Shown here: positions 44,587-52,703 of the stretch, piece after piece
How the letters are laid out: the number at the start of each line of letters is the position of its first letter
Numbering within the stretch: the stretch's first letter is position 1
From: Neolewinella xylanilytica
GTDB taxonomy: Bacteria > Bacteroidota > Bacteroidia > Chitinophagales > Saprospiraceae
Length of the DNA: 64,000 bases
Reading direction: 5' to 3'
NCBI RefSeq assembly: GCF_002934605.1
Contig: NZ_PTJC01000006.1
Coordinates: 186,001-250,000 of the forward strand
The notes under the pieces: generated by a model
Told to the model about the DNA's origin: nothing
Databases searched by the model: none
What the model saw: the letters and a program-made list of their open reading frames with translations, nothing else
Made by a program: the position numbers and the translations under genes

Positions 44587-45324
44587 ATGAAACATTCCCT
44601 CACTCGCCTGACGGCCTTCGTCGGCAGGCACTGGCTGCGGCTTGGCCTGATCGGCTGCGCCCTCTTCCTGCTCTCCCAGAAGCAGGTCAACTTCAACGTA
44701 AAACTCGGGCATCCGGACGGTAGCGAACCAGTTCCGGCCCTGAGTCCGGAGTCACCGACGGTGCCGGCACCAACCGATGCCCCCGTCACCTACTATACCG
44801 ACGAGGGTGGGGCGGCGGTCCGGTCGGGGGGCTTCTTCTCCCGCTTCAACTTCTTCGGAGGCGACGAGCCGGACCTGTTCGACCGACTCACCGGAGTGCC
44901 GGATGCGGAAGTGGAAGCCTTTTTGACCCGCTTTGCCCATGTCGCCCAGGCCGAACAGGAAAAATTCGGTATCCCGGCGAGCGTTATCCTGGCTACGGGG
45001 CTGCTGTATAGCCGGGGGGGGCAGTCGGCTCCGGTGCGGGAACTAAACAACTATTTTTACCTTTCCTGTGGGGCGGACTGGCAGGGCGCGACGGGCCAGT
45101 CGGAAGGACAATGCCTGCGACGCTACGAGAGTGCCTGGACGAGCTTCCGCGACTTCAGCCTGACGCTCACCGGGGGCGAGTTTTCCCAGCTAGCGCAGTT
45201 TGGTCCGCGCGATTACCGCCGCTGGTCGGCCGGTATGCAAGAGCTCGGTTTGCTTGGCAACGACCGGCTCGCTTCCGAAATTCAGCGGACGATCGATCGC
45301 TACCAGTTGTTCCGATTCGATTAG
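44587..45324 (+). CDS. Glucosaminidase (GH73)-domain protein with Tyr in place of the catalytic Glu
   Basis: 245 aa. An N-terminal membrane anchor (about 17-30) and a low-complexity linker precede a GH73/LYZ2-like domain (112-245). Family members read GLLES at the catalytic position; here the line is PASVILATGLLYSRGG, so Glu is replaced by Tyr141. The rest of the fold is preserved (NNYFYLSCGADW, YESAWTSFRDFSLTL). It probably binds peptidoglycan without cutting it, unless another acid substitutes. Convergent with the DUF5606 gene, 11 nt apart. Confidence 0.82.
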   Translation: MKHSLTRLTAFVGRHWLRLGLIGCALFLLSQKQVNFNVKLGHPDGSEPVPALSPESPTVPAPTDAPVTYYTDEGGAAVRSGGFFSRFNFFGGDEPDLFDRLTGVPDAEVEAFLTRFAHVAQAEQEKFGIPASVILATGLLYSRGGQSAPVRELNNYFYLSCGADWQGATGQSEGQCLRRYESAWTSFRDFSLTLTGGEFSQLAQFGPRDYRRWSAGMQELGLLGNDRLASEIQRTIDRYQLFRFD

Positions 45325-45335
45325 TCGGGAGGTGA

Positions 45336-45743
45336 CTACTCTTCCTCTTCTCCCAGCTTTTCAAACAGTTGGTTGGCAAGCAGGTAATGGTACCACTTGA
45401 GCAGACGCTTAACGTCACTGCTGTGGACCCGCTCCTTATCATAGGTCGGCAATACGTCCTCGAAATAATCGAAGAGCCGCTCGCTCGTTTCGTTGGCGGC
45501 CGGGGCGGGGTTATCCTCCTGCTGTTCCAGCATCCGGTCGAATACCTTGCGTAGGGGCTCGGCGTCCCCGTCATCGGTATAAACGGCCATGCTTTCGAGG
45601 GGGGCGAATTGGTGCTTACGGGCCGGGGCGAAGCGACGCTTGCCGGATTCCATTTCTTCCACGATTACTCCTCCCTTGCGCTCTTTGACGACGGTGTAGA
45701 GTCCGGGTAATCCGGTGACGGCGATGATCTCTGCAAATTTCAT
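45336..45743 (-). CDS. DUF5606 family protein
   Basis: 135 aa cytoplasmic protein found across Bacteroidota. The N-terminal FAEIIAVTGLPGLYTVVKERKGGVIVEEMESGKRRFAPARK looks like a small beta-barrel, followed by a helical part (LKWYHYLLANQLFEKL). Function unknown. A -7-like box is 4 nt before the ATG, and beyond it the 33-bp repeat array starts at once. Confidence 0.88.
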   Translation of the reverse strand: MKFAEIIAVTGLPGLYTVVKERKGGVIVEEMESGKRRFAPARKHQFAPLESMAVYTDDGDAEPLRKVFDRMLEQQEDNPAPAANETSERLFDYFEDVLPTYDKERVHSSDVKRLLKWYHYLLANQLFEKLGEEEE

Positions 45744-45747
45744 GGGG

Positions 45748-45755
45748 CGAAGGTA
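45748..45755 (-). promoter_or_regulatory. -7 box 4 nt before the DUF5606 ATG
   Basis: Minus-strand TACCTTCG, then CCCC, then ATG at 45743. Identical to the box at 63-70. Confidence 0.45.
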
Positions 45756-46003
45756 GTTAGTATTTTAGTCGACTGGCTTCGCCATTTGGTTAGTCGGGTA
45801 GTCGAACGGCTTCGCCATTCGGTTAGTCTGTTAGTCAGCTGGCTTCGCCATCTGGTTAGTCAGGTAGTCGTCTGGCTTCGCCATTCGGTTAGTCTGTTAG
45901 TCAGCTGGCTTCGCCATCTGGTTAGTCGGGTAGTCGAACGGCTTCCGCCATTTGGTTAGTTCTTTAGTCAGTTGGCTTCGCCTTCTGGTTGGCCAGGTAG
46001 TCA
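45756..46003. repeat. 33-bp tandem repeat array, seven GGCTTCGCC units
   Basis: Cores start at 45775, 45808, 45841, 45874, 45907, 45940 and 45974; spacing is 33 nt, with one 34-nt step caused by an extra C. Units alternate between two types (CGGGTAGTC or CAGGTAGTC versus CTGTTAGTC linkers), so a 66-bp dimer seems to have been duplicated. Each core can form the hairpin TGGC-TTC-GCCA. The rest of the 45744-46169 gap is AT-rich and holds no gene. Confidence 0.85.
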
Positions 46004-46132
46004 ATGCCCGCATTCGACATACTTTTCAGCGAATTCCTTGGCGGGGAGCAAGGTAGGGTGGCCTTTGCATGGCATTCTACAGGCTGTAGTTAAATTTCTA
46101 ACAGGCTACAACTTATTGATAAACAGTTGTTT

Positions 46133-46172
46133 ACAGACTAAAAGACTAAAAAACTAAAAGACTAACGAACTA
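46133..46172. repeat. GACTAAAA-type linker repeats ending at the E1 stop codon
   Basis: AGACTAAAAGACTAAAA units run up to CTA at 46170-46172, which is the TAG stop of the E1 gene. Read on the minus strand, the stop continues TTCGTTAGTCTTTTAG, the linker sequence of the hairpin-repeat family. Confidence 0.55.
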
Positions 46173-48161
46173 ATACCCCAACAACGCCAAAACAGCCTCC
46201 TCCAGCCGTCCCTTAGGCAGGTATTGTTGTTCCAGCGCAGCTGCGAAAGGTACGGGGGTGTCCAGGCTCGCGAGGCGACGGACCGGCGCATCGAGTAATT
46301 CGAAGCAGTGTTCCCCGATCCAGGCGGCGAGCTCTCCTCCGAATCCACCGGTCAGGGACGCTTCGTGGAGGACCAGTACGCGGCTCGTCTTGGCCACGCT
46401 TTGGCGGATCGCCGCGTAGTCGAGGGGAGCTAGGGTGCGGAGGTCGATAATTTCTATATCGTGGTTCAGGGATGCTACCGTTTCCATGGCCCAGTGTACC
46501 CCGGCACCGTAAGTAAGGATGGTAAGGGCTTCGCCTTCCTTTACAATTCGGGCTTTTCCTAGCTCTCCGGGGGTGAAGCCCTGGGGCACCGGGCCGCTAA
46601 GGGACCGATATAGGCCTTTATGCTCGAAATATAGAACGGGGTTGGGATCGGCGAGGGCCGCCAGCAGGAGCGACTTCGCATCCTCCGGGGTGCTGGGGTA
46701 GACGATCTTCAGGCCGGCGACGCTGGTGAACCAGCTTTCCATGGTCTGGCTATGAAATGGTCCGGCACCGACGCCACCGCCGACGGGGAGCCGGATCACC
46801 ACATCGGCGTTTTGCCCCCAGCGGTAATGCAGCTTGGCCAGGTTGTTGACGATCTGGTTGAAGCCGCAACTGACGAAGTCGCCGAACTGCATCTCCACCA
46901 TGGCCTTGCCGCCGGCGATGCCGTACCCCAACGCCGCACCGACGACACCGCTTTCGCAGAGGGGGGTATTCCGCACCCGGTCGATACCGAATTCCTCGAC
47001 GAAGCCTTCCGTTATTTTAAAAACACCACCGTACTCGGCAATATCCTGTCCCATAAGCACTAGATCGGGATAGGCGCGCATAGCTTCCCGCAGTCCGTCG
47101 CTGATGGCATCTATGAACCGCAATTCCCGTATTTCTCCCGGCAAGGTTTGCAAGCCCGGCACCGCTGCGTACAGGTCACTCAACTCCATATCCGGATCCG
47201 CGGCGACGTCGGGCAGGTCGGCCGCCCGGGCCAGAGCGGCTTCGATCTCGCTTTTGATGGATGCGGTAAGCGTGGCCTCGAACTCGGCGGTAAGGACGCC
47301 AGTCTCGTGGAGGTAAGCTGCAAAGCGCACTACGGGATCGCGGTCCTGCCAAGCCTCGATGAGTTCGGTCGGGACGTACTTCACGCCGCTGGCCTCCTCG
47401 TGGCCGCGTACCCGAAACGTCCGGCATTCGATGAGTACCGGTTCCGGATGCGCTCGCAATTCGGCGGCCAGCTGACGCACCGTATCGAATACTTCAACGA
47501 CATTATTACCGTCGATGGAGAGGCTCCGCATCCCGTAACCGACCCCGCGGTCTGCCAGGCTGTCGCAGGCATACTGCTCGCTCACGGGGGTTGACAGGCC
47601 GTACCCATTATTCTCGATCACGAAAATCACCGGGAGCTTCCACACCGCGGCGATATTCAGCGCCTCGTGGAAATCACCCTCGCTCGTGCCTCCATCGCCG
47701 GTGAAGGCCAAACTAACCTTTGGTTCCCCCTGCATTTTGTGCCAGAGTGCCACGCCCGCGGCCAGGGCCAGTTGGGGACCGAGGTGACTGATCATGCCAA
47801 CGATGTGGTATTCGCGGGAGCCGAAGTGGAAGCTTCTGTCCCGCCCCTTGGTGAATCCACCGGGCTTGCCTTGCCACTGGGCGAAGAGCCGGTCCAGGGG
47901 TACCTCCCGACTGGTGAACACGCCCAGGTTCCGGTGCATCGTGAAGACGAATTCGTCGGGCTGGAGGGCCAGCGTACACCCCACACTGATGGCTTCTTGA
48001 CCGATACCAGAGAACCACTTGGAGATCACCCCGCCGCGTAACTGCTTGAGCATTTTCTCCTCGATAAGGCGGGGCCGGAGCAGTTGCTCGTAGAGCCGGA
48101 GCAAGGTTGCCTCGTCGAGAGAATGGCCGGAAAAGGACAGCGGAGCAGTGGTGGCGGTCAT
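46170..48161 (-). CDS. 2-oxoacid dehydrogenase E1, fused alpha and beta subunits (branched-chain type)
   Basis: 663 aa ThDP enzyme. Residues 1 to about 310 are E1-alpha (GIGQEAISVGCTLAL; ThDP/Mg motif in TGDGGTSEGDFHEALNIAA ... ENNGYGLSTP). Residues from about 335 on are E1-beta (RFIDAISDGLREAM ... VLMGQDIAEYGG, GGGVGAGPFHSQTMESW, then the C-terminal transketolase domain). Such fusions are common in Bacteroidota and usually act as branched-chain 2-oxoacid or pyruvate-type E1. No E2/E3 gene is adjacent. A -7-like box lies 4 nt upstream. Confidence 0.92.
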   Translation of the reverse strand: MTATTAPLSFSGHSLDEATLLRLYEQLLRPRLIEEKMLKQLRGGVISKWFSGIGQEAISVGCTLALQPDEFVFTMHRNLGVFTSREVPLDRLFAQWQGKPGGFTKGRDRSFHFGSREYHIVGMISHLGPQLALAAGVALWHKMQGEPKVSLAFTGDGGTSEGDFHEALNIAAVWKLPVIFVIENNGYGLSTPVSEQYACDSLADRGVGYGMRSLSIDGNNVVEVFDTVRQLAAELRAHPEPVLIECRTFRVRGHEEASGVKYVPTELIEAWQDRDPVVRFAAYLHETGVLTAEFEATLTASIKSEIEAALARAADLPDVAADPDMELSDLYAAVPGLQTLPGEIRELRFIDAISDGLREAMRAYPDLVLMGQDIAEYGGVFKITEGFVEEFGIDRVRNTPLCESGVVGAALGYGIAGGKAMVEMQFGDFVSCGFNQIVNNLAKLHYRWGQNADVVIRLPVGGGVGAGPFHSQTMESWFTSVAGLKIVYPSTPEDAKSLLLAALADPNPVLYFEHKGLYRSLSGPVPQGFTPGELGKARIVKEGEALTILTYGAGVHWAMETVASLNHDIEIIDLRTLAPLDYAAIRQSVAKTSRVLVLHEASLTGGFGGELAAWIGEHCFELLDAPVRRLASLDTPVPFAAALEQQYLPKGRLEEAVLALLGY

Positions 48162-48165
48162 GGCA

Positions 48166-48173
48166 GCAAGGTA
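48166..48173 (-). promoter_or_regulatory. -7-like box 4 nt before the E1 ATG
   Basis: Minus-strand TACCTTGC followed by TGCC and ATG at 48161. Imperfect, but at the recurring spacing. Confidence 0.35.
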
Positions 48174-48241
48174 AGGGGGACGCCCATGATTTTGAATCGG
48201 TTCAAGCCAAATATCTTCTCCCCGTCACCCTTTGGCTTCGG

Positions 48242-48589
48242 TCATGGCCGCGATAGGGGCAGTTGGTAGCCGTTGAAAGTAGCTGCCGACTTCACCTGGG
48301 CCTGGTACACTAGCACCGGGAACGCTCCCGCCGCGTAAGCGATGAAGCCGATGTGCCACAGCGCCCCGATCGCCACCAGCCCAATGCCGCCGGCAACCAC
48401 CGTAATCGCGCGATTTGGGGTAGCGTGTACCTCGTTTACGTGTATCGATCTCGGTTTATGGCAGTGCTTACAGCTGGCAGTAAAGCGCTCCCCGACTGCT
48501 CGCTCCAAGTCCACCCGGTCGACGGCGTCCGTAGGCACCGACGAATTTTCGTGGCAGGAAGGGCAGGTAACGTACTTGGTCGTAAACAC
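48242..48589 (-). CDS. Zinc-ribbon membrane protein, unknown function
   Basis: 115 aa if started at the GTG at 48589; the longer frame to 48811 runs over the next gene and is not credible. The sequence opens VFTTKYVTCPSCHENSSVP with a second pair in ASCKHCHKPRSI, a C-x2-C ... C-x2-C ribbon. Two membrane helices follow (about 60-95). Its function is unknown to me. The frame, the Cys pattern and the membrane helices support a real gene. Confidence 0.65.
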   Translation of the reverse strand: MFTTKYVTCPSCHENSSVPTDAVDRVDLERAVGERFTASCKHCHKPRSIHVNEVHATPNRAITVVAGGIGLVAIGALWHIGFIAYAAGAFPVLVYQAQVKSAATFNGYQLPLSRP

Positions 48590-48712
48590 GGAACAAATCT
48601 GGTTGGTAAGTACGCTAAACGCGGTAAGGAGGTCTGTAAGTAGCTCCGGCCCCCACCTTAAGTCGAACAACCAGCTTGATTCCACCGTACCACCCCCAGA
48701 CAAACGACTACT

Positions 48713-49123
48713 ATGACCAACGTGGAAGCACAAAAACAATTCGGCGAAGCCGTTAACACCGGTAATCTGGACCTCATCCGCGAGGTGGTGGCACCGGACG
48801 TCAAAGATCATGACCCCGCTCCCGACCAGGGCCCCGGGCCCCAGGGCTTTATCGATTTCTTCACCATGATGCGCACCGCGTTTCCCGATCTAACGCTTGA
48901 AGTCGAGCATATGGTCACCGACAACGACAACGTCGGGTTCGCCTATACCGTGTCCGGCACCCACAAGGGCGAATTCATGGGGCTTGCACCGACCGGGAAG
49001 CGATTCAAGGCGCGCGGTCTGCAGATCGGGCGCTTCGAAAACGGGAAGTTGATAGAACGCTGGGGGAGCTCCGACGAACTGGGGATATTAAAACAGCTGG
49101 GAGCGGATAAGATTCCCGGTTGA
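48713..49123 (+). CDS. SnoaL-like ester cyclase / NTF2-fold protein
   Basis: 136 aa, cytoplasmic. Family features: KQFGEAVNTGNLDLIREVVAPDVKDHDP, then FFTMMRTAFPDLTLEVEHMVTDNDNVGFAYTVSGTHKGEFMGLAPTGKRFKARGLQIGRFENGKLIERWG. SnoaL proteins act as polyketide cyclases or as general small-molecule-binding domains; the Bacteroidota members are not assigned. The start is ATG at 48713; no strong promoter is visible. Confidence 0.9.
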   Translation: MTNVEAQKQFGEAVNTGNLDLIREVVAPDVKDHDPAPDQGPGPQGFIDFFTMMRTAFPDLTLEVEHMVTDNDNVGFAYTVSGTHKGEFMGLAPTGKRFKARGLQIGRFENGKLIERWGSSDELGILKQLGADKIPG

Positions 49124-49257
49124 TCTTGACGCAGCAGGCGAGATAGGAGTGAAACGCCAGGAATAAGACCTTGGCCCGAATAGATTTAAGCCGAGATAGG
49201 TAAATTGCCGCGTAAACCCGGCGCATTTGCCGGTTTCATCGACTGTAATCCGCTTCT

Positions 49258-50130
49258 ATGCCGCACCGTGTTTTGTTTATACTGATCGCGATCGGACTGG
49301 TCGCGCCGCTCCCCGCGCAGCAAACTCCCCGGGAAACACTATCCAGCCTCTTCGACGCAATGCGCCGGGCCGATACCACTGGTCTCGCCACCCTGTTTCA
49401 CCCCGCCGCCGATCTCCATTCCGTCAGTACGGACGCTTCCGGCACCACCGTCGTACAGGCCGGCGACCTTAACAAATGGATGGCGGGGATCGCGGGAGCC
49501 CGGGCCGGCACCTTGGACGAACAGCTTCACTACACCAGCATCCGGACCGACGGCCGCTTGGCCACGGCGTGGACGCCCTACACTTTCGTGCTCGACGGGC
49601 AAATAAGCCATTGCGGTACCAACGCCTTCCAGTTCGTGCAGGACGGTCCGGACGGGAACTGGCGAATTCTCAACATCGTCGATACCCGCCGCCGGGAAGA
49701 ATGCGAACGGGTCGACACCGTAGCCACCGTAGCCCGTATCGAAGCTTTAGCCACCGCCTGGCACGCCGCCGCCGCTGCGGCCGACAGCGCGGCCTTTTTC
49801 GGCGCCATGGCGGAGGAGGGCATTTACATCGGTACCGATCCGGGGGAGCACTGGACCAAGGCCGAATTTCTCTCCTTCGCCGCTCCCTACTTTGCCGCCG
49901 GCAAGGCGTGGAGCTTCGTGGCTACCGAACGGCACGTCTATTACGATGAAAACGAAAATATAGCTTACTGGGACGAGCTGCTCGATACCTGGATGGGCCC
50001 GTGCCGGGGCACGGCGGTAGTGAAACGCAATGCCGCAAATATTTGGGAGATCGTGCACTATACCCTCAGCGTGGCGGTACCCAATGACGCCATCCAGACT
50101 TACATCGACTTAGTGGATGATGGCCGGTAA
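49258..50130 (+). CDS. Secreted protein with two NTF2-like (SnoaL/DUF4440) domains
   Basis: 290 aa, signal peptide 1-20. Residues 22-140 are one NTF2-like unit (PRETLSSLFDAMRRADTTGLATLFHPAADLHSVS ... GNWRILNIVDTRR) and 155-285 a second (ALATAWHAAAAAADSAAFFGAMAEEGIYIGTDPGEHWTKAEFLSFAAPYFAAG ... IWEIVHYTLSVAVPNDA). The tandem layout suggests internal duplication. Function unknown. Confidence 0.82.
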   Translation: MPHRVLFILIAIGLVAPLPAQQTPRETLSSLFDAMRRADTTGLATLFHPAADLHSVSTDASGTTVVQAGDLNKWMAGIAGARAGTLDEQLHYTSIRTDGRLATAWTPYTFVLDGQISHCGTNAFQFVQDGPDGNWRILNIVDTRRREECERVDTVATVARIEALATAWHAAAAAADSAAFFGAMAEEGIYIGTDPGEHWTKAEFLSFAAPYFAAGKAWSFVATERHVYYDENENIAYWDELLDTWMGPCRGTAVVKRNAANIWEIVHYTLSVAVPNDAIQTYIDLVDDGR

Positions 50131-50169
50131 ACGCGAAGCGTGGGGGAGCAAACCCGTTCTTTACCAATA

Positions 50170-50180
50170 GTCAGCCTGAC
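50170..50180. promoter_or_regulatory. Palindrome GTCAGCCTGAC, possible AraR operator
   Basis: A perfect 11-bp palindrome centred on C lies 10 nt upstream of the -7 box of araR, where a repressor would overlap the -33 region. Assignment to AraR is inference. Confidence 0.35.
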
Positions 50181-50190
50181 ATTTATTACC

Positions 50191-50198
50191 TACTTTTG
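50191..50198 (+). promoter_or_regulatory. -7 box 4 nt before the araR ATG
   Basis: TACTTTTG (perfect), then CCCT, then ATG at 50203. It would drive the whole araRBDA operon. Confidence 0.55.
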
Positions 50199-50202
50199 CC
50201 CT

Positions 50203-50895
50203 ATGAAGGCCTACGATCAGCAGGATCGCCTATTGGTAGCAGTCGACTGCATCATTTTCGGGTTCGAAGCTGGAAAATTAAACCTATTGCTCATCCGCCG
50301 CGACTTTACTCCCCGCCGTGGAGAGTGGTCGCTGATGGGCGGGTTCTTGCGGGCGGACGAAAGCCTGGATGAAGCCGCAGCCCGGGTACTTACCGAACTT
50401 ACCGGCCTGCAGGACGTCTATCTGGAACAGTTCCGGGCCTTCGGCGAGGTGGATCGGGACGAGGCGGAACGCACCGTTTCGGTGGGCTACTACGCCCTGG
50501 TAGAACAGGAAAAAGTGGACCGGCAGCTAAGTCCGGACTACGCCGCCCACTGGGTGCCGGTCGACGAGATTCCGTCCCTCGTATTCGACCACCGGGCCAT
50601 GGTGGACGCCGCCCTGCGCCGCCTGCGCCACCGCGCCACCCACGAACCCGTCGGTTTCGAGCTATTACCCGACAAATTCACGATTTCCCAACTCCAGTCG
50701 CTGTACGAAGGAATCTTCGGGACGATCATCGACGCGGGGAATTTTCGCCGCCGGCTCCGCAAAATGGATTACCTCGAGCGACTGGCTGAAAAGGACACCT
50801 CGGGATCGCGCAAGGGCGCCTGGTACTATCATTTCGTTTCCGAACGCTACGCCGCCGCCAAATCGGAGGGGGTTGACTTCCTCCTTAAACCATAA
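50203..50895 (+). CDS. araR: AraR-type Nudix-related transcriptional regulator of L-arabinose use
   Basis: 230 aa: N-terminal Nudix fold (1-140) and a C-terminal winged helix (FTISQLQSLYEGIFGTIIDAGNFRRRLRKMDYLERL). The Nudix box reads GGFLRADESLDEAAARVLTELTGL-like, with the catalytic RE-x2-EE replaced by R61-V-L-T-E65-L, so hydrolysis should be lost and the fold retained for effector binding, as in the NrtR/AraR regulators. It is the first gene of the ara operon, 4 nt before araB, and probably senses L-arabinose. Start at the ATG at 50203, not the longer frame at 50140. Confidence 0.88.
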   Translation: MKAYDQQDRLLVAVDCIIFGFEAGKLNLLLIRRDFTPRRGEWSLMGGFLRADESLDEAAARVLTELTGLQDVYLEQFRAFGEVDRDEAERTVSVGYYALVEQEKVDRQLSPDYAAHWVPVDEIPSLVFDHRAMVDAALRRLRHRATHEPVGFELLPDKFTISQLQSLYEGIFGTIIDAGNFRRRLRKMDYLERLAEKDTSGSRKGAWYYHFVSERYAAAKSEGVDFLLKP

Positions 50896-50899
50896 GATT

Positions 50900-52651
50900 A
50901 TGCAAGCCACCCAAGATTACACCATTGGTATCGATTTCGGATCCGACTCCGTTCGGGCTTTGATCGTGGACGTCGCCACCGGCGAGGAAGTCGCTACCGG
51001 CGTAGCCTACTACCCCCGCTGGGCCAAGCAGCAATACTGCGATGCGGCGGCCAACCGCTTCCGGCAGCACCCCCTCGACTATACCGAAAGCATGACCCAG
51101 GCGGTACGGAATGCCATTGCCGAAGCGCCGGAGAGCGTTGCCGAACGGGTGATCGGCCTGGCGGTCGACACCACCGGGTCGACCCCCGTGGCCGTCGACG
51201 AATCGGGTACCCCGCTGGCACTGCTGCCCGCCTTCGCCGAAAACCCCAATGCCATGTTCGTGCTCTGGAAAGACCACACCGCCATCGGGGAAGCCGCCGA
51301 GATCAATAAAGCCTGCCGCGCGGCGGATACCGACTACACGAAGTACGAAGGCGGCATCTATTCCTCCGAATGGTTCTGGGCAAAGGCCCTGCACGTGATG
51401 CGCGAGGACAAAGCGGTAGCCGAAGCTACCTATTCCTGGGTAGAGCACTGCGACTGGATTCCTTTCCTCCTGAGTGGCGGCAGCAAGGTGATGGACATGA
51501 AGCGGAGCCGCTGCGCCGCCGGCCACAAAGCCCTCTGGCACCCGGAGTGGGGCGGACTGCCACCGGAATCCTTTCTCACCGGGCTGGATCCGGTCCTTTC
51601 CGGCCTGCGGGACCGGCTGTTCGATGAAACCTATACCTCCGACGAAATCGCCGGTCAACTGAGCCCGGAGTGGGCCGACAAGCTGGGGCTACCCGCCGGC
51701 GTCCCCATCTCGGTCGGTGCCTTCGATGCCCACATGGGTGCCGTGGGCGGGGAGATCGAGCCCTTCCATCTCTCGAAGGTCATGGGCACTTCCACCTGTG
51801 ACATGCTCGTCGTACCGGAAGGCCACGCGGGCGCCGAGACGCAGGTGAAGGGCATTTGCGGACAGGTTGACGGCTCCGTCATACCCGGCATGATGGGCAT
51901 GGAGGCCGGGCAGAGCGCCTTCGGTGACGTCTACGCCTGGTTCGCCCGCCTGGTCGCCTGGCCGCTCGAGAACGTACTGGCCAAGAATACCTCACTGGAC
52001 GATGCTACCCGCCGAAGCCTGATCGAAGAAACGCGGTCGGCCATCATTCCCGAACTGAGCCGTGCCGCCGAAGCCCTGCCCATCAGCGACGACATCCTCG
52101 CCCTCGACTGGTTCAACGGACGCCGGACGCCGGACGCGGATCAGTCCCTGCAGGGTGCCATCATGGGCCTGAACCTCGGCTCCGACGCTCCCCGCGTATT
52201 CCGCGCTTTGGTGGAGTCCACCTGCTACGGTGCCCGTCGCATCGTCGATCGCTTCATCGACGAGGGCATCCCCGTGGAGGGGCTGATCGGACTCGGTGGC
52301 GTGGCCAAGAAATCGCCCTTCATCATGCAAACGATGGCGGACGTGATGAACCGGCCGATCCGCATTGCTAAATCCGAGCAAACTTGCGCCCTCGGCGCCG
52401 CCATGTTTGCCGCCGTCAGTGCCGGCAAGTACGACAACGTTTCCAAAGCCATGGAAAAAATGGGCGGCGGCTTCGATGCCGAATACCAGCCCGACGCCGA
52501 CCGGGCCGCCGTATACGAAGGGCTCTACCAACGCTACATCAGCCTGGGTGCGGCCATTGAAAAAGAAACCCACGAGGACCGCGACGACGCCGCCTCTCCG
52601 AAGCCGGATACGCGCTCGGTAGCCGAGCCCGCGGTAAGCGACAACGCCTAA
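50900..52651 (+). CDS. araB: Ribulokinase
   Basis: Phosphorylates L-ribulose to L-ribulose 5-phosphate. 583 aa FGGY kinase: YTIGIDFGSDSVRALIVD near the N-terminus, AVDTTGSTPVAV, YSSEWFWAKALHV, the substrate-contacting KVMDMKRSRCAAGHKALWHPEWGG region, and the ATPase ending VMGTSTCDMLV ... IGLGGVAKKSPFIMQTMADV. The start is the ATG at 50900, 4 nt after araR; the longer frame at 50873 overlaps araR. A charged tail (EDRDDAASPKPDTRSVAEP) follows the catalytic domain. Confidence 0.97.
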   Translation: MQATQDYTIGIDFGSDSVRALIVDVATGEEVATGVAYYPRWAKQQYCDAAANRFRQHPLDYTESMTQAVRNAIAEAPESVAERVIGLAVDTTGSTPVAVDESGTPLALLPAFAENPNAMFVLWKDHTAIGEAAEINKACRAADTDYTKYEGGIYSSEWFWAKALHVMREDKAVAEATYSWVEHCDWIPFLLSGGSKVMDMKRSRCAAGHKALWHPEWGGLPPESFLTGLDPVLSGLRDRLFDETYTSDEIAGQLSPEWADKLGLPAGVPISVGAFDAHMGAVGGEIEPFHLSKVMGTSTCDMLVVPEGHAGAETQVKGICGQVDGSVIPGMMGMEAGQSAFGDVYAWFARLVAWPLENVLAKNTSLDDATRRSLIEETRSAIIPELSRAAEALPISDDILALDWFNGRRTPDADQSLQGAIMGLNLGSDAPRVFRALVESTCYGARRIVDRFIDEGIPVEGLIGLGGVAKKSPFIMQTMADVMNRPIRIAKSEQTCALGAAMFAAVSAGKYDNVSKAMEKMGGGFDAEYQPDADRAAVYEGLYQRYISLGAAIEKETHEDRDDAASPKPDTRSVAEPAVSDNA

Positions 52652-52703
52652 AGGAAACGGTACCTCCGTTGCTCCCGCGCCCCGGCGCAAAAAAAATGAA
52701 TGT

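Noticed and set aside
36783-46172. CRISPR array interpretation of the GGCTTCGCC repeats
   Set aside because: Spacers are not unique: linkers are repeats of each other, unit length is 33 or 95 nt without distinct spacers, and no cas genes are present.
48590-48811. Longer start for the zinc-ribbon protein (to 48811)
   Set aside because: It would overlap the SnoaL gene start on the other strand by about 100 nt and adds a sequence without recognisable features; the GTG at 48589 fits better.
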